A stretch of DNA of 6,892 bases from an uncultured Clostridia bacterium (GCA_947625455.1 CANQOJ010000121.1:1-6892), one strand, 5' to 3'. Shown: positions 1-6,289, counted from the first letter of the stretch. Notes: generated from the letters alone by a model not told the origin. A program made the numbers and translations.

Positions 1-878
1 GGTCCCCACCAGCTATGGTCAATATTTCCGTCGCCGACCTGATAATAATAAACATTAGGTTCGGGGTGGCATTTTATCAGGTAATCGCATATCCACTTTA
101 TGTTGGCGAGGGCATAGCTTAACTGCCCGCTCTTTTCATATGCGTCCTTGTCCTCGTAAATGCTCCATGAAAGCACAGTCGCGGTGTACGCCATAGGCAG
201 GTTGAACTTTACGTTGTCGCCCGCGTCATACAGCCCGCCCGTAAGGTCAAGCCCGACGTCAGAGCCGTCCGAAAGTCCGCTGTCGCCGCGCCAGTTGGTT
301 CTTATCGTTTTCTCATCAATATTTCCGCTTCTCTGAAGTTCATAGAACATAATCGACTTCTGCAAAGCCTCTCCGTAGTTGAACTTTCCCGTTGAGGAAG
401 TTCCCGTTGAACCCGTGCCGTTTGGGGATAAACCGTTTCCGGTGGGCTTGGAACTTCCGCTGTTGCCGTTATTTGAACTGCTGTTGGAAGGAGTTTGAGT
501 GCTTTGGGGTTTGTTGGTGGAACTAGTGTTGTTAGGTTTGCTGTTGGTTGAACTGCTGTTATTAGGCGTGCTGTTAGTTGAACTGTTGGGATTTGAATTG
601 CTGCTTGAACTATTGCTGTTGCTTTGGGTTTGGCTGTTTGAACTTTCGGGATTTGAACTGCTGTCATTTGATGACTGACTGCCTGAATTTTCAACATCTG
701 AACTGTTGTCAGCTGACGAGCTGTTATCAACAGGTTCGCCTGTTGGATTTGACGAACTTTCAGCTGACGAATTTTCGCTTTCACCGTAACCTAAGCGTCC
801 TATGCTTCTTTCACAGCCCGTACACAGCACAGCTGCTGCCAAAATCACAGCCAGCATCTTCTTTTTTCCGAATTTCAT
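1..878 (-). CDS. Family 9 glycoside hydrolase (endoglucanase-type cellulase), predicted lipoprotein, 3' end outside window
   Basis: The first 292 codons are present and the frame stays open to the window edge. Residues 1-22 form a signal peptide: a charged start (KFGKKK), a hydrophobic core (MLAVILAAAVL) and a Cys at 22 in the context LCTGC, so it is probably lipid-anchored on the outer face of the membrane. The lipobox is imperfect, with Cys rather than Leu at -3. Residues about 35-165 are a Ser/Asn/Thr/Pro-rich linker. The GH9 catalytic domain begins near 166 (FNYGEALQKS), followed by NWRGDSGLSDG (195-205), DVGLDLTGG and the signature YDAGDNVKFNLPMAYT (217-232). D218 and D221 match the Asp pair that positions the catalytic water in GH9 enzymes. 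The family's usual His after DAGD is Asn here. The general acid Glu lies beyond the window. GH9 enzymes hydrolyse beta-1,4-glucan. The start has a GGAGAG ribosome site 5 bases upstream. It lies 26 bases after an unknown gene, probably in one operon. Confidence 0.93.
   Translation of the reverse strand, partial: MKFGKKKMLAVILAAAVLCTGCERSIGRLGYGESENSSAESSSNPTGEPVDNSSSADNSSDVENSGSQSSNDSSSNPESSNSQTQSNSNSSSSNSNPNSSTNSTPNNSSSTNSKPNNTSSTNKPQSTQTPSNSSSNNGNSGSSKPTGNGLSPNGTGSTGTSSTGKFNYGEALQKSIMFYELQRSGNIDEKTIRTNWRGDSGLSDGSDVGLDLTGGLYDAGDNVKFNLPMAYTATVLSWSIYEDKDAYEKSGQLSYALANIKWICDYLIKCHPEPNVYYYQVGDGNIDHSWWG
507..584 (-). repeat. About 2.6 copies of a 10-residue (30-bp) repeat in the GH9 linker
   Basis: Within the low-complexity linker, residues about 99-124 repeat the pattern S-S-T-N-S-x-P-N-N-(S/T), the third copy being truncated. 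The surrounding linker uses the same residues without clear periodicity. Such linkers hold the catalytic domain away from the membrane and cell wall, and the repeated DNA could change copy number by slippage. Confidence 0.65.
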
Positions 879-904
879 AGCAACTCTCCGTTCAAAATTC
901 ACTC

Positions 905-2311
905 TTATCTTCTGTCTTTCTTCGCATATCTCTCAACAAATGTATTCGCGTAGTTTATTATCTTTTCGTACTTCATATCTCCGCTTTCGACAACGGATTT
1001 AAAGAATGTGTAAAGCTTTGCGTTTTTCTCCTGCGACATAACTCTCTGTGCAACATACTCGTGAGTTGCCGAAAGTTCGGGATTGTCCATGATTGCGATT
1101 GAGAAGTCAACAAACCGCTTTAAGTCGGTAAACTGCAGGTAATTGCAGGCAGTTACAATGCTGGCGTAGAAATTCGGCGATACGATAACCCTGCCGTTAT
1201 ACTCAACATCTCCCGCAAGCAGGCAGTTGAGTTCTTCGTCAGAAAGCCCCGAAATCGCGTATGCCGACTCGACCATGCCCGTATCGGGCATCTGCTCCGA
1301 ATTTTCGAGAACGTCCAAAGGCAGGACGCTGTTTGTTACCGCCTTTTTGCGCACAGCTTCAAGTTTTGCGGTTATGACGTCAAAATGCTGGGGTTTGTAC
1401 TCGTGCAGACTGCTGATTATAATATTCAGCATATCTTTCGGGAACAACTCAATCGGTATCTTCACCGAGGGGCTTCTGAAGCCCGTTATTCCCTCATGCT
1501 CGATAATCTGCGGCTCAATATGCTGTTCTTCAACCTGTTCTTCGGCTGTGCCGTCCTCGCTCTCGTTTTTTACCGACTGCACCGGGGCATATCTCTCGGT
1601 GTACGGATCGGAAATCTTTTCGATAACCGCGCACTTGTACGGTACATTTGCCCTCACGCACGCAACGCTCCCGTGATGTCCTTTTAAAAGCGCCGAATGG
1701 AAGCCCGAAACATGGTATGCTATGCCCTGTATAAGACGGCTTCCGACAGTTTCAAGAGCGTTGTTAAAGCCCCTCGCCGAATAGTAGTCAAGGCTCTGCG
1801 TCGGTATCAGAAAACACGGCTTGAACACATTTCCGCTTGCATATGCGTTGTTCACTTCAGCCGTTCCGCGAACCTCATGCATTGTGTTATACCCGCCCCA
1901 GAAAAACGCGCCGTTTCCGTCAGTCGGGTAATAATCCGAGGTGTACACCGTATAAACGCCGTCGGGAAGCAGGCTGAAAATTCCCCTAAGTCCCGCAGTC
2001 AGCGAATCGCCCTGGTTAAGCCTTGTAAAGCTAACCGCAAGAGCGTCGTATATCTTTCGGTCATAGCCGTGAAACCCCTGGCAGAGCGACATCAGCTTAT
2101 CCGAACGCTTGTTTCCGCCGTTCGGGCAAATCATGCTGACGACAGGCTCCGCGCCTACATACAAAATCTTTGTAAGCGACGCCATACCGCCGTCTCTGGC
2201 ATTTGCGCCCATTGTAAAAGTGCCTATGCCCTCTTCCCCGCCTCTGACGGAGACGAGGGTTATCTTCTGCCCTTTGACGTCAATGGTATCGGATTTTATC
2301 TCAACGCTCAA
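905..2311 (-). CDS. Unrecognised 468-residue soluble protein, TTG start
   Basis: I do not recognise this family. No signal peptide or membrane helix is visible, so it is probably cytoplasmic. It appears to have two parts. Residues 1-240 look like a mixed alpha/beta globular domain with several Gly-rich turns (SVRGGEEGIGTFTMGANARDGG near 21-42, FFWGGYNTMHEVRGTAE near 137-153) and scattered Cys and His (C62, C77, C166, C218, H200, H205, H212, H213). An acidic Glu-rich linker follows at about 248-274. Residues 285-468 look mostly helical. The start is TTG: an AAGGAG ribosome site lies 10 bases upstream, no ATG is nearby, and the next Met (residue 34) lies inside the first domain. The gene sits 36 bases after the YcxB-like membrane protein gene and 26 bases before the GH9 lipoprotein gene, which suggests co-transcription. 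No catalytic motif could be assigned. Confidence 0.85.
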   Translation of the reverse strand: MSVEIKSDTIDVKGQKITLVSVRGGEEGIGTFTMGANARDGGMASLTKILYVGAEPVVSMICPNGGNKRSDKLMSLCQGFHGYDRKIYDALAVSFTRLNQGDSLTAGLRGIFSLLPDGVYTVYTSDYYPTDGNGAFFWGGYNTMHEVRGTAEVNNAYASGNVFKPCFLIPTQSLDYYSARGFNNALETVGSRLIQGIAYHVSGFHSALLKGHHGSVACVRANVPYKCAVIEKISDPYTERYAPVQSVKNESEDGTAEEQVEEQHIEPQIIEHEGITGFRSPSVKIPIELFPKDMLNIIISSLHEYKPQHFDVITAKLEAVRKKAVTNSVLPLDVLENSEQMPDTGMVESAYAISGLSDEELNCLLAGDVEYNGRVIVSPNFYASIVTACNYLQFTDLKRFVDFSIAIMDNPELSATHEYVAQRVMSQEKNAKLYTFFKSVVESGDMKYEKIINYANTFVERYAKKDRR

Positions 2312-2327
2312 TTTTTTTCAGCTCCTT
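2309..2327 (-). promoter_or_regulatory. Ribosome binding site and TTG start of the 468-residue gene
   Basis: On the minus strand AAGGAG (2322-2327) is followed after 10 bases by TTG (2309-2311). No ATG or GTG at a suitable spacing fits this Shine-Dalgarno site, so TTG is the likely start. The weaker start codon may lower translation relative to the neighbours. Confidence 0.75.
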
Positions 2328-2347
2328 AAACTTTAAGTCTTTTAAAC

Positions 2348-3220
2348 TTACTTTTGCTCCAAGCTAAGTGATATTATATCGCCTACGCCGCCGATATGCT
2401 TTTTCGGAAAAGCTTTTTTCGGAATGTAGGCAAGAGGTAACTTGCCCTTAAATATTATGAACATCTTGTCAGACTCAACGAAATAGTCAGCTTCTGCCCA
2501 TGCCACAAGGTCGCGGTTTTGGTACACGCAGCTTTCACACACCGCAAAGCCCTCTCTGCTTACGACAAACGTTATGTTTTCCTTTGAAGCGATATCGGAA
2601 TCGGAGAATGACTTTACTCTTGCCCTTGCAAATGCGTGGGTTGCAATATATACGATAAGCGCAAGAATACCGCCCGAAGCTATCGAAATAAGTATGAAAT
2701 AGAGGATATTTTCGCGAGTCATGCCGATAGCGTAATTCAGCACCCCAAACACCACGAGCGTCACCAATATTGCCACAAGCCACAAGAATTTTACCAACTT
2801 GAAATCAAGCAGTACGATAAGCGCCGCCGCCGTTTCAGCCTCGTCCAGCACACCCTCGCCGACATATGTGTCTTTCATTGAGTAACATTCATGATACAGC
2901 GACTTCATGGGAAGCAGGCGTTTTTCGTGCTGATAGTCAAAGCCGTAGGTTTTCTGACGGCACTCTATTAAAGCAATTGCGCGCAAAAGGTCATCTACCG
3001 AATTAAACATCTTATTTGTTATGCAATAATTCTTTTTCGCGCCGACAAACGAAAACGTCATATCTTTCCTGGTTATCGCAACGGTTTTCACCATATCCCA
3101 GCTGTACACCACGGGAAACGGAGAACCAAGATTATAAACCGCGAAAACGTCGCCGATAATATACGTTGCGCCGGTTTTGTCGTCACTTGCGCGGACAGGT
3201 CTTAAGTCGCAAAAAGCCAT
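2348..3220 (-). CDS. Two-helix membrane protein with PH-like N-terminus and YcxB-like C-terminal domain
   Basis: This 290-residue protein has no signal peptide. Residues about 18-85 are beta-rich (YIIGDVFAVYNLGSPFPVVY, then short strands and a helix SVDDLLRAIALIE), resembling a small pleckstrin-homology-like fold. Two hydrophobic helices follow at about 143-165 and 171-196 with a short connection (GMTREN), placing both termini on the same side, probably the cytoplasm. Residues about 215-288 (FVVSREGFAV, LVAWAEADYFVESDKMFIIF, LPLAYIPKKAFPKK) match the pattern of the YcxB-like family: a strand-rich domain with an aromatic/acidic repeat ending in IPK+AF. The family's function is not known. The start ATG follows a GGTGGTG ribosome site by 6 bases. 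It is first in an apparent operon with the 468-residue and GH9 genes. The YcxB assignment is by pattern only. Confidence 0.75.
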   Translation of the reverse strand: MAFCDLRPVRASDDKTGATYIIGDVFAVYNLGSPFPVVYSWDMVKTVAITRKDMTFSFVGAKKNYCITNKMFNSVDDLLRAIALIECRQKTYGFDYQHEKRLLPMKSLYHECYSMKDTYVGEGVLDEAETAAALIVLLDFKLVKFLWLVAILVTLVVFGVLNYAIGMTRENILYFILISIASGGILALIVYIATHAFARARVKSFSDSDIASKENITFVVSREGFAVCESCVYQNRDLVAWAEADYFVESDKMFIIFKGKLPLAYIPKKAFPKKHIGGVGDIISLSLEQK

Positions 3221-3244
3221 TTTTTACACCACCATTTTCTAAAA

Positions 3245-3264
3245 AATGTATACACACATACATT
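3245..3264. promoter_or_regulatory. 7-bp inverted repeat overlapping the -10/start region, possible operator
   Basis: AATGTAT (3245-3251) and ATACATT (3258-3264) are perfect inverted repeats separated by ACACAC. The dyad covers the predicted transcription start and the downstream bases of the -10 box, where a repressor would block RNA polymerase. AT-rich dyads arise easily by chance, so this is tentative. Confidence 0.35.
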
Positions 3265-3270
3265 ATAGCA
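3262..3270 (-). promoter_or_regulatory. Extended -10 promoter for the membrane protein-unknown-GH9 operon
   Basis: On the minus strand TGCTATAAT gives a perfect TATAAT preceded by the extended -10 TGn motif. No good -35 is visible at 16-18 bases (about TTTATT), as expected for an extended -10 promoter. Transcription would start near 3255, giving a leader of about 35 bases before the ATG at 3220. Confidence 0.65.
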
Positions 3271-3335
3271 CATCTTTTCCAAAAATAAAAGAGGTTTTTT
3301 ATATTTTCTTGTATTTTTCCTAAAAGAACGATTGA

Positions 3336-3406
3336 AGTATACAGTTTATTGTTTTCGATAAGCGGCTGGAAAGTATACAGTGCACAGTGTACAGTATTCA
3401 GTAAAA
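3336..3406 (+). repeat. Degenerate heptamer array, consensus AGTRYAC (left flank of composite element 1)
   Basis: Five units in strict 7-base register start at 3372, 3379, 3386, 3393 and 3400. All begin AGT, the first three fit AGTRYAC, and the last two decay to AGTATTC and AGTAAAA. Two further units (AGTATAC, AGTTTAT) sit at 3336-3349, out of register by one base. The array is non-coding and points toward the hairpin module at 3429-3500. The same unit recurs in inverted orientation at 3527-3554 and directly at 6209-6243. Confidence 0.85.
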
Positions 3407-3409
3407 GGT

Positions 3410-3424
3410 ATCTGCTCTGCAGAT
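3410..3424. repeat. Short palindrome ATCTGC-TCT-GCAGAT
   Basis: A perfect 6-bp stem with a 3-base loop lies between the left heptamer array and the TTAGATTGT module of composite element 1. The corresponding position in element 2 is filled by a different, GC-rich palindrome (6245-6286). Confidence 0.6.
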
Positions 3425-3428
3425 GTTA

Positions 3429-3500
3429 TTAGATTGTATTCATATTAAAAGAGCGTAGGCAATCGGTTGCCTACGCTCTCATAAACTAAAAACAATCTAA
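3429..3500. repeat. 72-bp TTAGATTGT-bounded hairpin module, copy 1
   Basis: The module is bounded by perfect 9-bp inverted repeats, TTAGATTGT (3429-3437) and ACAATCTAA (3492-3500). In the centre is a perfect 13-bp hairpin (3450-3462 with 3467-3479, loop TCGG). The 31 bases at 3427-3457 match 6288-6318 at 29 positions, showing that this is a repeated element. It lies about 70 bases downstream of the glyS stop codon. It may be a small non-autonomous mobile palindrome, a structured RNA or a terminator. Confidence 0.82.
3447..3479 (-). terminator. Possible intrinsic terminator of the ilvE-glyS transcript
   Basis: Read on the minus strand, the 13-bp GC-containing stem with a 4-base loop is followed by a short U tract (TCTTTTAATA), about 90 bases after the glyS stop. 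The U tract is short for a strong terminator, and the hairpin is also the core of a repeated element, so termination may be a secondary role. No better terminator is seen in this gap. Confidence 0.45.
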
Positions 3501-3504
3501 ATCC

Positions 3505-3517
3505 GCCGCGAAGCGGC
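3505..3517. repeat. GC-rich mini-palindrome GCCGC-GAA-GCGGC
   Basis: A perfect 5-bp stem with a GAA loop lies to the right of the copy 1 hairpin module. The core CCGCGAAGCGG is the exact reverse complement of CCGCTTCGCGG at 6259-6269, where it sits on the left of the copy 2 module. The GC module thus occurs inverted and on opposite sides in the two composite elements. Confidence 0.65.
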
Positions 3518-3526
3518 ACCTTTGCT

Positions 3527-3554
3527 GTATACTTTACATTGTACACTGTATACT
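3527..3554 (-). repeat. Inverted heptamer array (right flank of composite element 1)
   Basis: Four contiguous 7-base units start at 3527, 3534, 3541 and 3548. On the minus strand they read AGTATAC, AGTGTAC, AATGTAA and AGTATAC, the same consensus as the left array but in opposite orientation. The whole element 3372-3554 is therefore a large imperfect inverted repeat. Its right end is only 14 bases beyond the glyS stop codon. Confidence 0.82.
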
Positions 3555-3568
3555 GCAGCCAAATGCTC

Positions 3569-4945
3569 CTAAAGAGATATTCTCTCCTCTATATACTTCT
3601 TCACGTCAGAAATGGGTATCCTCACTTGCTGCATTGTGTCGCGCTCGCGCACCGTAACACACCCGTCATTCTCGCTGTCGAAGTCGTATGTCACGCAAAA
3701 TGGCGTGCCTACTTCGTCCTGCCTGCGGTAACGTTTGCCGATTGCTCCCGCTTCGTCATAGTCAACGCTGAAGCTCTTTGACAATTCCTCGTACAGCTCG
3801 TTTGCCTTTTCGCCGAGCTTTTTCGACAATGGCAATACAGCGCACTTAATGGGAGCAAGAGCGGGGTGAATATGCATAACGGTACGAGTCGTGCCGTCCT
3901 CAAGCTGTTCTTCGTCATATGCGTCGCACACTACCGCCAAAAACAGTCTCTCAACGCCAAGCGACGGCTCTATTACATAAGGCACATACTTTTCATTGGT
4001 TTCGGGATCGAAATATTCAAGGCTCTTTCCGCTCGTCTTGATATGCTGAGTAAGGTCGTAGTCCGTTCTGTCCGCAACTCCCCAAAGCTCTCCCCAGCCA
4101 AACGGGAACAAAAACTCGAAGTCTGTCGTTGCTACCGAATAGAAAGCAAGCTCTTTCTGGGAATGGTCGCGCATGCGGACATTTTCCTCTTTAAGTCCTA
4201 TAGACATCAAAAAGTCCTTGCAATAGCTTCTCCAGTAATTGAACCATTCAAGGTCTGTTCCGGGCTTGCAGAAAAATTCAAGCTCCATTTGCTCAAACTC
4301 TCTCACGCGGAAAATGAACTGACCGGGAGTTATCTCATTTCTGAACGATTTTCCCACCTGCGCAACGCCGAACGGCACCTTTTTACGGCTTGTGCGCTGA
4401 ATATTCGCAAAGTTTACGAATATGCCCTGAGCGGTTTCGGGGCGCAGATAAAGTTCGTTCTTTGTGTCCTCGGTAACGCCCTGAGCGGTCTTGAACATAA
4501 GGTTGAACTGACGGATATCGGTGAAATCCGTGCTTCCGCAGTCGGGGCATTTGATGCCTTTATCGCGGATATAGTTCATAATCTCCTCGTTTGTCCAGCC
4601 GTCAGCCGACGTGCCGTCAAAGTCCTCGATAAGCTTATCCGCCCTATGGCGCGTCTTGCAGTTTCTGCAGTCTATAAGCGGATCGGAAAATCCTCCGACA
4701 TGACCGGAAGCAACCCACGTCTGCGGGTTCATAAGAATTGCGCTGTCAAGACCTACGTTGTACTTGTTTTCCTGTACAAATTTCTTGCGCCACGCCTTTT
4801 TTATGTTCTCCTTAAGTTCAACGCCCAGAGGACCATAATCCCACGTATTCGCAAGTCCGCCGTATATCTCGCTTCCGGGGTACACATACCCTCGGTGTAT
4901 ACACAGCGTCTTTATCGTTTCAAGCGATTTTTCTTCGTTTTTCAT
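3569..4945 (-). CDS. glyS: Glycyl-tRNA synthetase, single-chain (alpha2) class II type
   Basis: The enzyme charges tRNA-Gly with glycine using ATP in the cytoplasm. The 458-residue length fits the bacterial homodimeric class, not the separate alpha and beta subunits of glyQ/glyS. Visible landmarks: the N-terminal class signature YGGLANTWDYGPLGVELK (28-45); a CRNC (93-96) and CPDC (133-136) pair, a likely zinc site in the insertion domain; YLRPETAQG (166-174); motif 2 FRNEITPGQFIFRVREFEQME (201-221), whose Arg residues contact ATP; and motif 3 EPSLGVERLFLA (326-337). The C-terminal anticodon-binding domain runs from about 358 (IHPALAPIKCAVLPL) to 458. The ATG follows AAAGGAA by 10 bases, and the stop is TAG. 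It lies 37 bases downstream of the aminotransferase gene with no promoter, T-box or terminator between, so it is probably co-transcribed with it. The symbol glyQS is also used for this type. Confidence 0.97.
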   Translation of the reverse strand: MKNEEKSLETIKTLCIHRGYVYPGSEIYGGLANTWDYGPLGVELKENIKKAWRKKFVQENKYNVGLDSAILMNPQTWVASGHVGGFSDPLIDCRNCKTRHRADKLIEDFDGTSADGWTNEEIMNYIRDKGIKCPDCGSTDFTDIRQFNLMFKTAQGVTEDTKNELYLRPETAQGIFVNFANIQRTSRKKVPFGVAQVGKSFRNEITPGQFIFRVREFEQMELEFFCKPGTDLEWFNYWRSYCKDFLMSIGLKEENVRMRDHSQKELAFYSVATTDFEFLFPFGWGELWGVADRTDYDLTQHIKTSGKSLEYFDPETNEKYVPYVIEPSLGVERLFLAVVCDAYDEEQLEDGTTRTVMHIHPALAPIKCAVLPLSKKLGEKANELYEELSKSFSVDYDEAGAIGKRYRRQDEVGTPFCVTYDFDSENDGCVTVRERDTMQQVRIPISDVKKYIEERISL

Positions 4946-4982
4946 CAGCGATAATTTCCTTTCGTTGTCCGGCTTGCGTTAA

Positions 4983-6047
4983 TTACAGCTTCTCTATCCA
5001 GCCCATATCGTCGGGGAGTTTGCCGTACTGCATACCCGTCATGGTGTCGTACAGGCGCTGAGTGAGTTGTCCTATCTTGTTGTTGCCGATTTCCATGACC
5101 TTGTCGCCCCAGCGCAGGTGACCTACGGGAGATACGACAGCGGCAGTGCCTGTGCCGAATACCTCGTCAAGTTTGCCCGCGTCATATGCGTCGGCAACCT
5201 CCTGAATGGAAATTCTGCGCTCGGTTGCCTTAATTCCCCACTTTTTGCACAGTTCAAGCACGGATTTTCTCGTAATTCCGCTTAATACCGAGCCTTGAAG
5301 CTGAGGAGTAACGACTTCGCCGTCAATTACGAACATGATATTCATAGAGCCGACTTCCTCGATATACTTCTGCTCAATGCCGTCAAGCCACAGCACCTGC
5401 GAGTAATTCAGCTTGTGCGCATCATCCTGCGAGTGGAGCGAAGCGGCGTAGTTGCCGCCCGTCTTTGTGAAGCCCATACCGCCGCGCACTGCTCTTACAT
5501 ACTTTGTTTCAACGTAAATTGATACGGGTTCAAGACCTGTGGAATAGTATGCGCCGGAGGGTGACATTATTATCATGAAGTAATATTTATCTCCGGGGCG
5601 AACGCCGAGGAAAGGATCTGCCGCGAATATGAACGGACGGATATACAGCGACGCGCCGTCAGTGTGAGGAACCCAGTCCTTATCGACTTCAACAACCGTG
5701 TGGAGCGCCTGAAGCGCGTCCTCAACGGGGATTTCGGGGATAACGAGACGTTCTGCGGAGATGTTCATTCTCTTGAAATTTTCAACAGGGCGGAAGAACT
5801 GAATAGAACCGTCGGCAGTTCTGTACGCTTTCAAGCCCTCGAAAATCTCCTGACCGTAATGCAAAACCATAGCCGCGGGGGAAAGTTCGATATTCCCGTA
5901 AGGCACAACGCGCGCGTCATGCCAGCCCTTGCCCGTATCGTATTCCATAACGAACATATGGTCGGTAAAGATATGACCAAAGCCAAGCTTGCTTTCGTCC
6001 TGAGGTTTTTCCTTAGGATTTTGAGTTTTTTCAATTCTGATTTCCAT
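4983..6047 (-). CDS. ilvE: Branched-chain amino acid aminotransferase (354 residues)
   Basis: This PLP-dependent fold-type IV enzyme transfers the amino group between leucine, isoleucine or valine and 2-oxoglutarate: the last step of their synthesis, or the first of their breakdown. Landmarks: LHYGQEIFEGLKAYR (62-76), SLYIRPFIFA (133-142), FTKTGGNYAASLHSQ (193-207) with the predicted PLP-binding Lys at 195, QVLWLDGIEQKYIEEVGSMN (217-236), LSGITRKSVLEL (255-266) and the cofactor-phosphate loop GTGTAAVVSPVG (298-309). The length and sequence fit the longer class that includes Bacillus IlvK/YbgE and animal BCAT, rather than the roughly 300-residue E. coli type. The ATG at 6047 was chosen because GGAGG lies 7 bases upstream and the protein then begins as relatives do (MEIRIEKT). 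An in-frame ATG at 6095 has no ribosome site. It has its own promoter at 6113-6141, and glyS follows closely. Confidence 0.96.
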   Translation of the reverse strand: MEIRIEKTQNPKEKPQDESKLGFGHIFTDHMFVMEYDTGKGWHDARVVPYGNIELSPAAMVLHYGQEIFEGLKAYRTADGSIQFFRPVENFKRMNISAERLVIPEIPVEDALQALHTVVEVDKDWVPHTDGASLYIRPFIFAADPFLGVRPGDKYYFMIIMSPSGAYYSTGLEPVSIYVETKYVRAVRGGMGFTKTGGNYAASLHSQDDAHKLNYSQVLWLDGIEQKYIEEVGSMNIMFVIDGEVVTPQLQGSVLSGITRKSVLELCKKWGIKATERRISIQEVADAYDAGKLDEVFGTGTAAVVSPVGHLRWGDKVMEIGNNKIGQLTQRLYDTMTGMQYGKLPDDMGWIEKL

Positions 6048-6052
6048 AAAAA

Positions 6053-6060
6053 TTCCTCCA
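6053..6060 (-). promoter_or_regulatory. ilvE: Ribosome binding site fixing the ilvE start
   Basis: TGGAGGAA on the minus strand lies just upstream of the ATG at 6045-6047, with GGAGG 7 bases from the start. This supports the 354-residue product over a 370-residue version. Confidence 0.88.
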
Positions 6061-6112
6061 ACAACAGAAATTTCGCGGAAAATATAACTCCGCATTCAAA
6101 ATTCACAACACT

Positions 6113-6141
6113 ATTTTATCACTTTTAAGCTTAGTTGTCAA
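6113..6141 (-). promoter_or_regulatory. Sigma-A type promoter for ilvE-glyS
   Basis: On the minus strand TTGACA (6136-6141) and TAAAAT (6113-6118) are separated by exactly 17 bases. This is a consensus -35 and a one-mismatch -10. Transcription should begin near 6106, leaving a leader of about 58 bases, too short for a T-box or most riboswitches. Confidence 0.85.
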
Positions 6142-6168
6142 TAAGTTTTCCGTAATTTGCAGGGGAAA

Positions 6169-6196
6169 TTGCAAGAGTTTTTCAAAAAACTTGCAA
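6169..6196. repeat. Imperfect hairpin upstream of the ilvE promoter
   Basis: TTGCAAG (6169-6175) and CTTGCAA (6190-6196) form a 7-bp stem. It continues as T5/A5 pairing after a 2-base bulge, closing on a very small loop. It lies about 28 bases upstream of the -35 box. It could be an upstream regulatory dyad or a remnant terminator; nothing decides between these. Confidence 0.4.
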
Positions 6197-6208
6197 CGGG
6201 GCTGGCGC

Positions 6209-6243
6209 AGTATACAGTGTACAGTGGAAAGTAAACAGTTGTG
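6209..6243 (+). repeat. Heptamer array, consensus AGTNNNN (left flank of composite element 2)
   Basis: Five contiguous 7-base units start at 6209, 6216, 6223, 6230 and 6237, all beginning AGT. The first two, AGTATAC and AGTGTAC, are identical to units at 3372 and 3386. Later units diverge (AGTGGAA, AGTAAAC, AGTTGTG). As in element 1, the units closest to consensus are farthest from the central hairpin. Confidence 0.82.
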
Positions 6244-6244
6244 G

Positions 6245-6286
6245 TGTCCGCGCATTATCCGCTTCGCGGAAAACGCTACGCGGACA
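6245..6286. repeat. Nested GC-rich palindrome
   Basis: An outer 8-bp inverted repeat TGTCCGCG/CGCGGACA (6245-6252 with 6279-6286) encloses a second hairpin TCCGC-TTC-GCGGA (6258-6270). The inner core is the reverse complement of the GC mini-palindrome at 3507-3517. It sits between the heptamer array and the copy 2 hairpin module. Confidence 0.72.
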
Positions 6287-6289
6287 ATA

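Noticed and set aside
302..784. 160-codon minus-strand frame rich in Gln, Thr and Ala
   Set aside because: It is the shifted frame of the repetitive Ser/Asn linker of the GH9 gene, whose correct frame gives a signal peptide, linker and clear GH9 motifs.
1697..2329. 210-codon plus-strand frame
   Set aside because: It is antisense to the 468-residue gene, which has the better ribosome site, operon spacing and a globular-looking translation.
3226..3234. Three-codon mini-ORF (ATG GTG GTG TAA) before the membrane protein gene
   Set aside because: It coincides with the GGTGGTG ribosome-binding region and most likely arises by chance; nothing supports its translation.
3336..3554. CRISPR array
   Set aside because: The repeats are 7-base units without spacers, degenerate and inverted across a central hairpin; there are no 28-37 base repeats and no cas genes.
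3866..4954. 362-codon plus-strand frame
   Set aside because: It is antisense to glyS, which is certain from its class II motifs. Its translation shows no recognisable motif.
6048..6095. Upstream ATG extending ilvE by 16 codons
   Set aside because: It has no ribosome site, lies only about 11 bases from the predicted transcription start, and the added residues are not typical of the family; GGAGG clearly serves the ATG at 6047.
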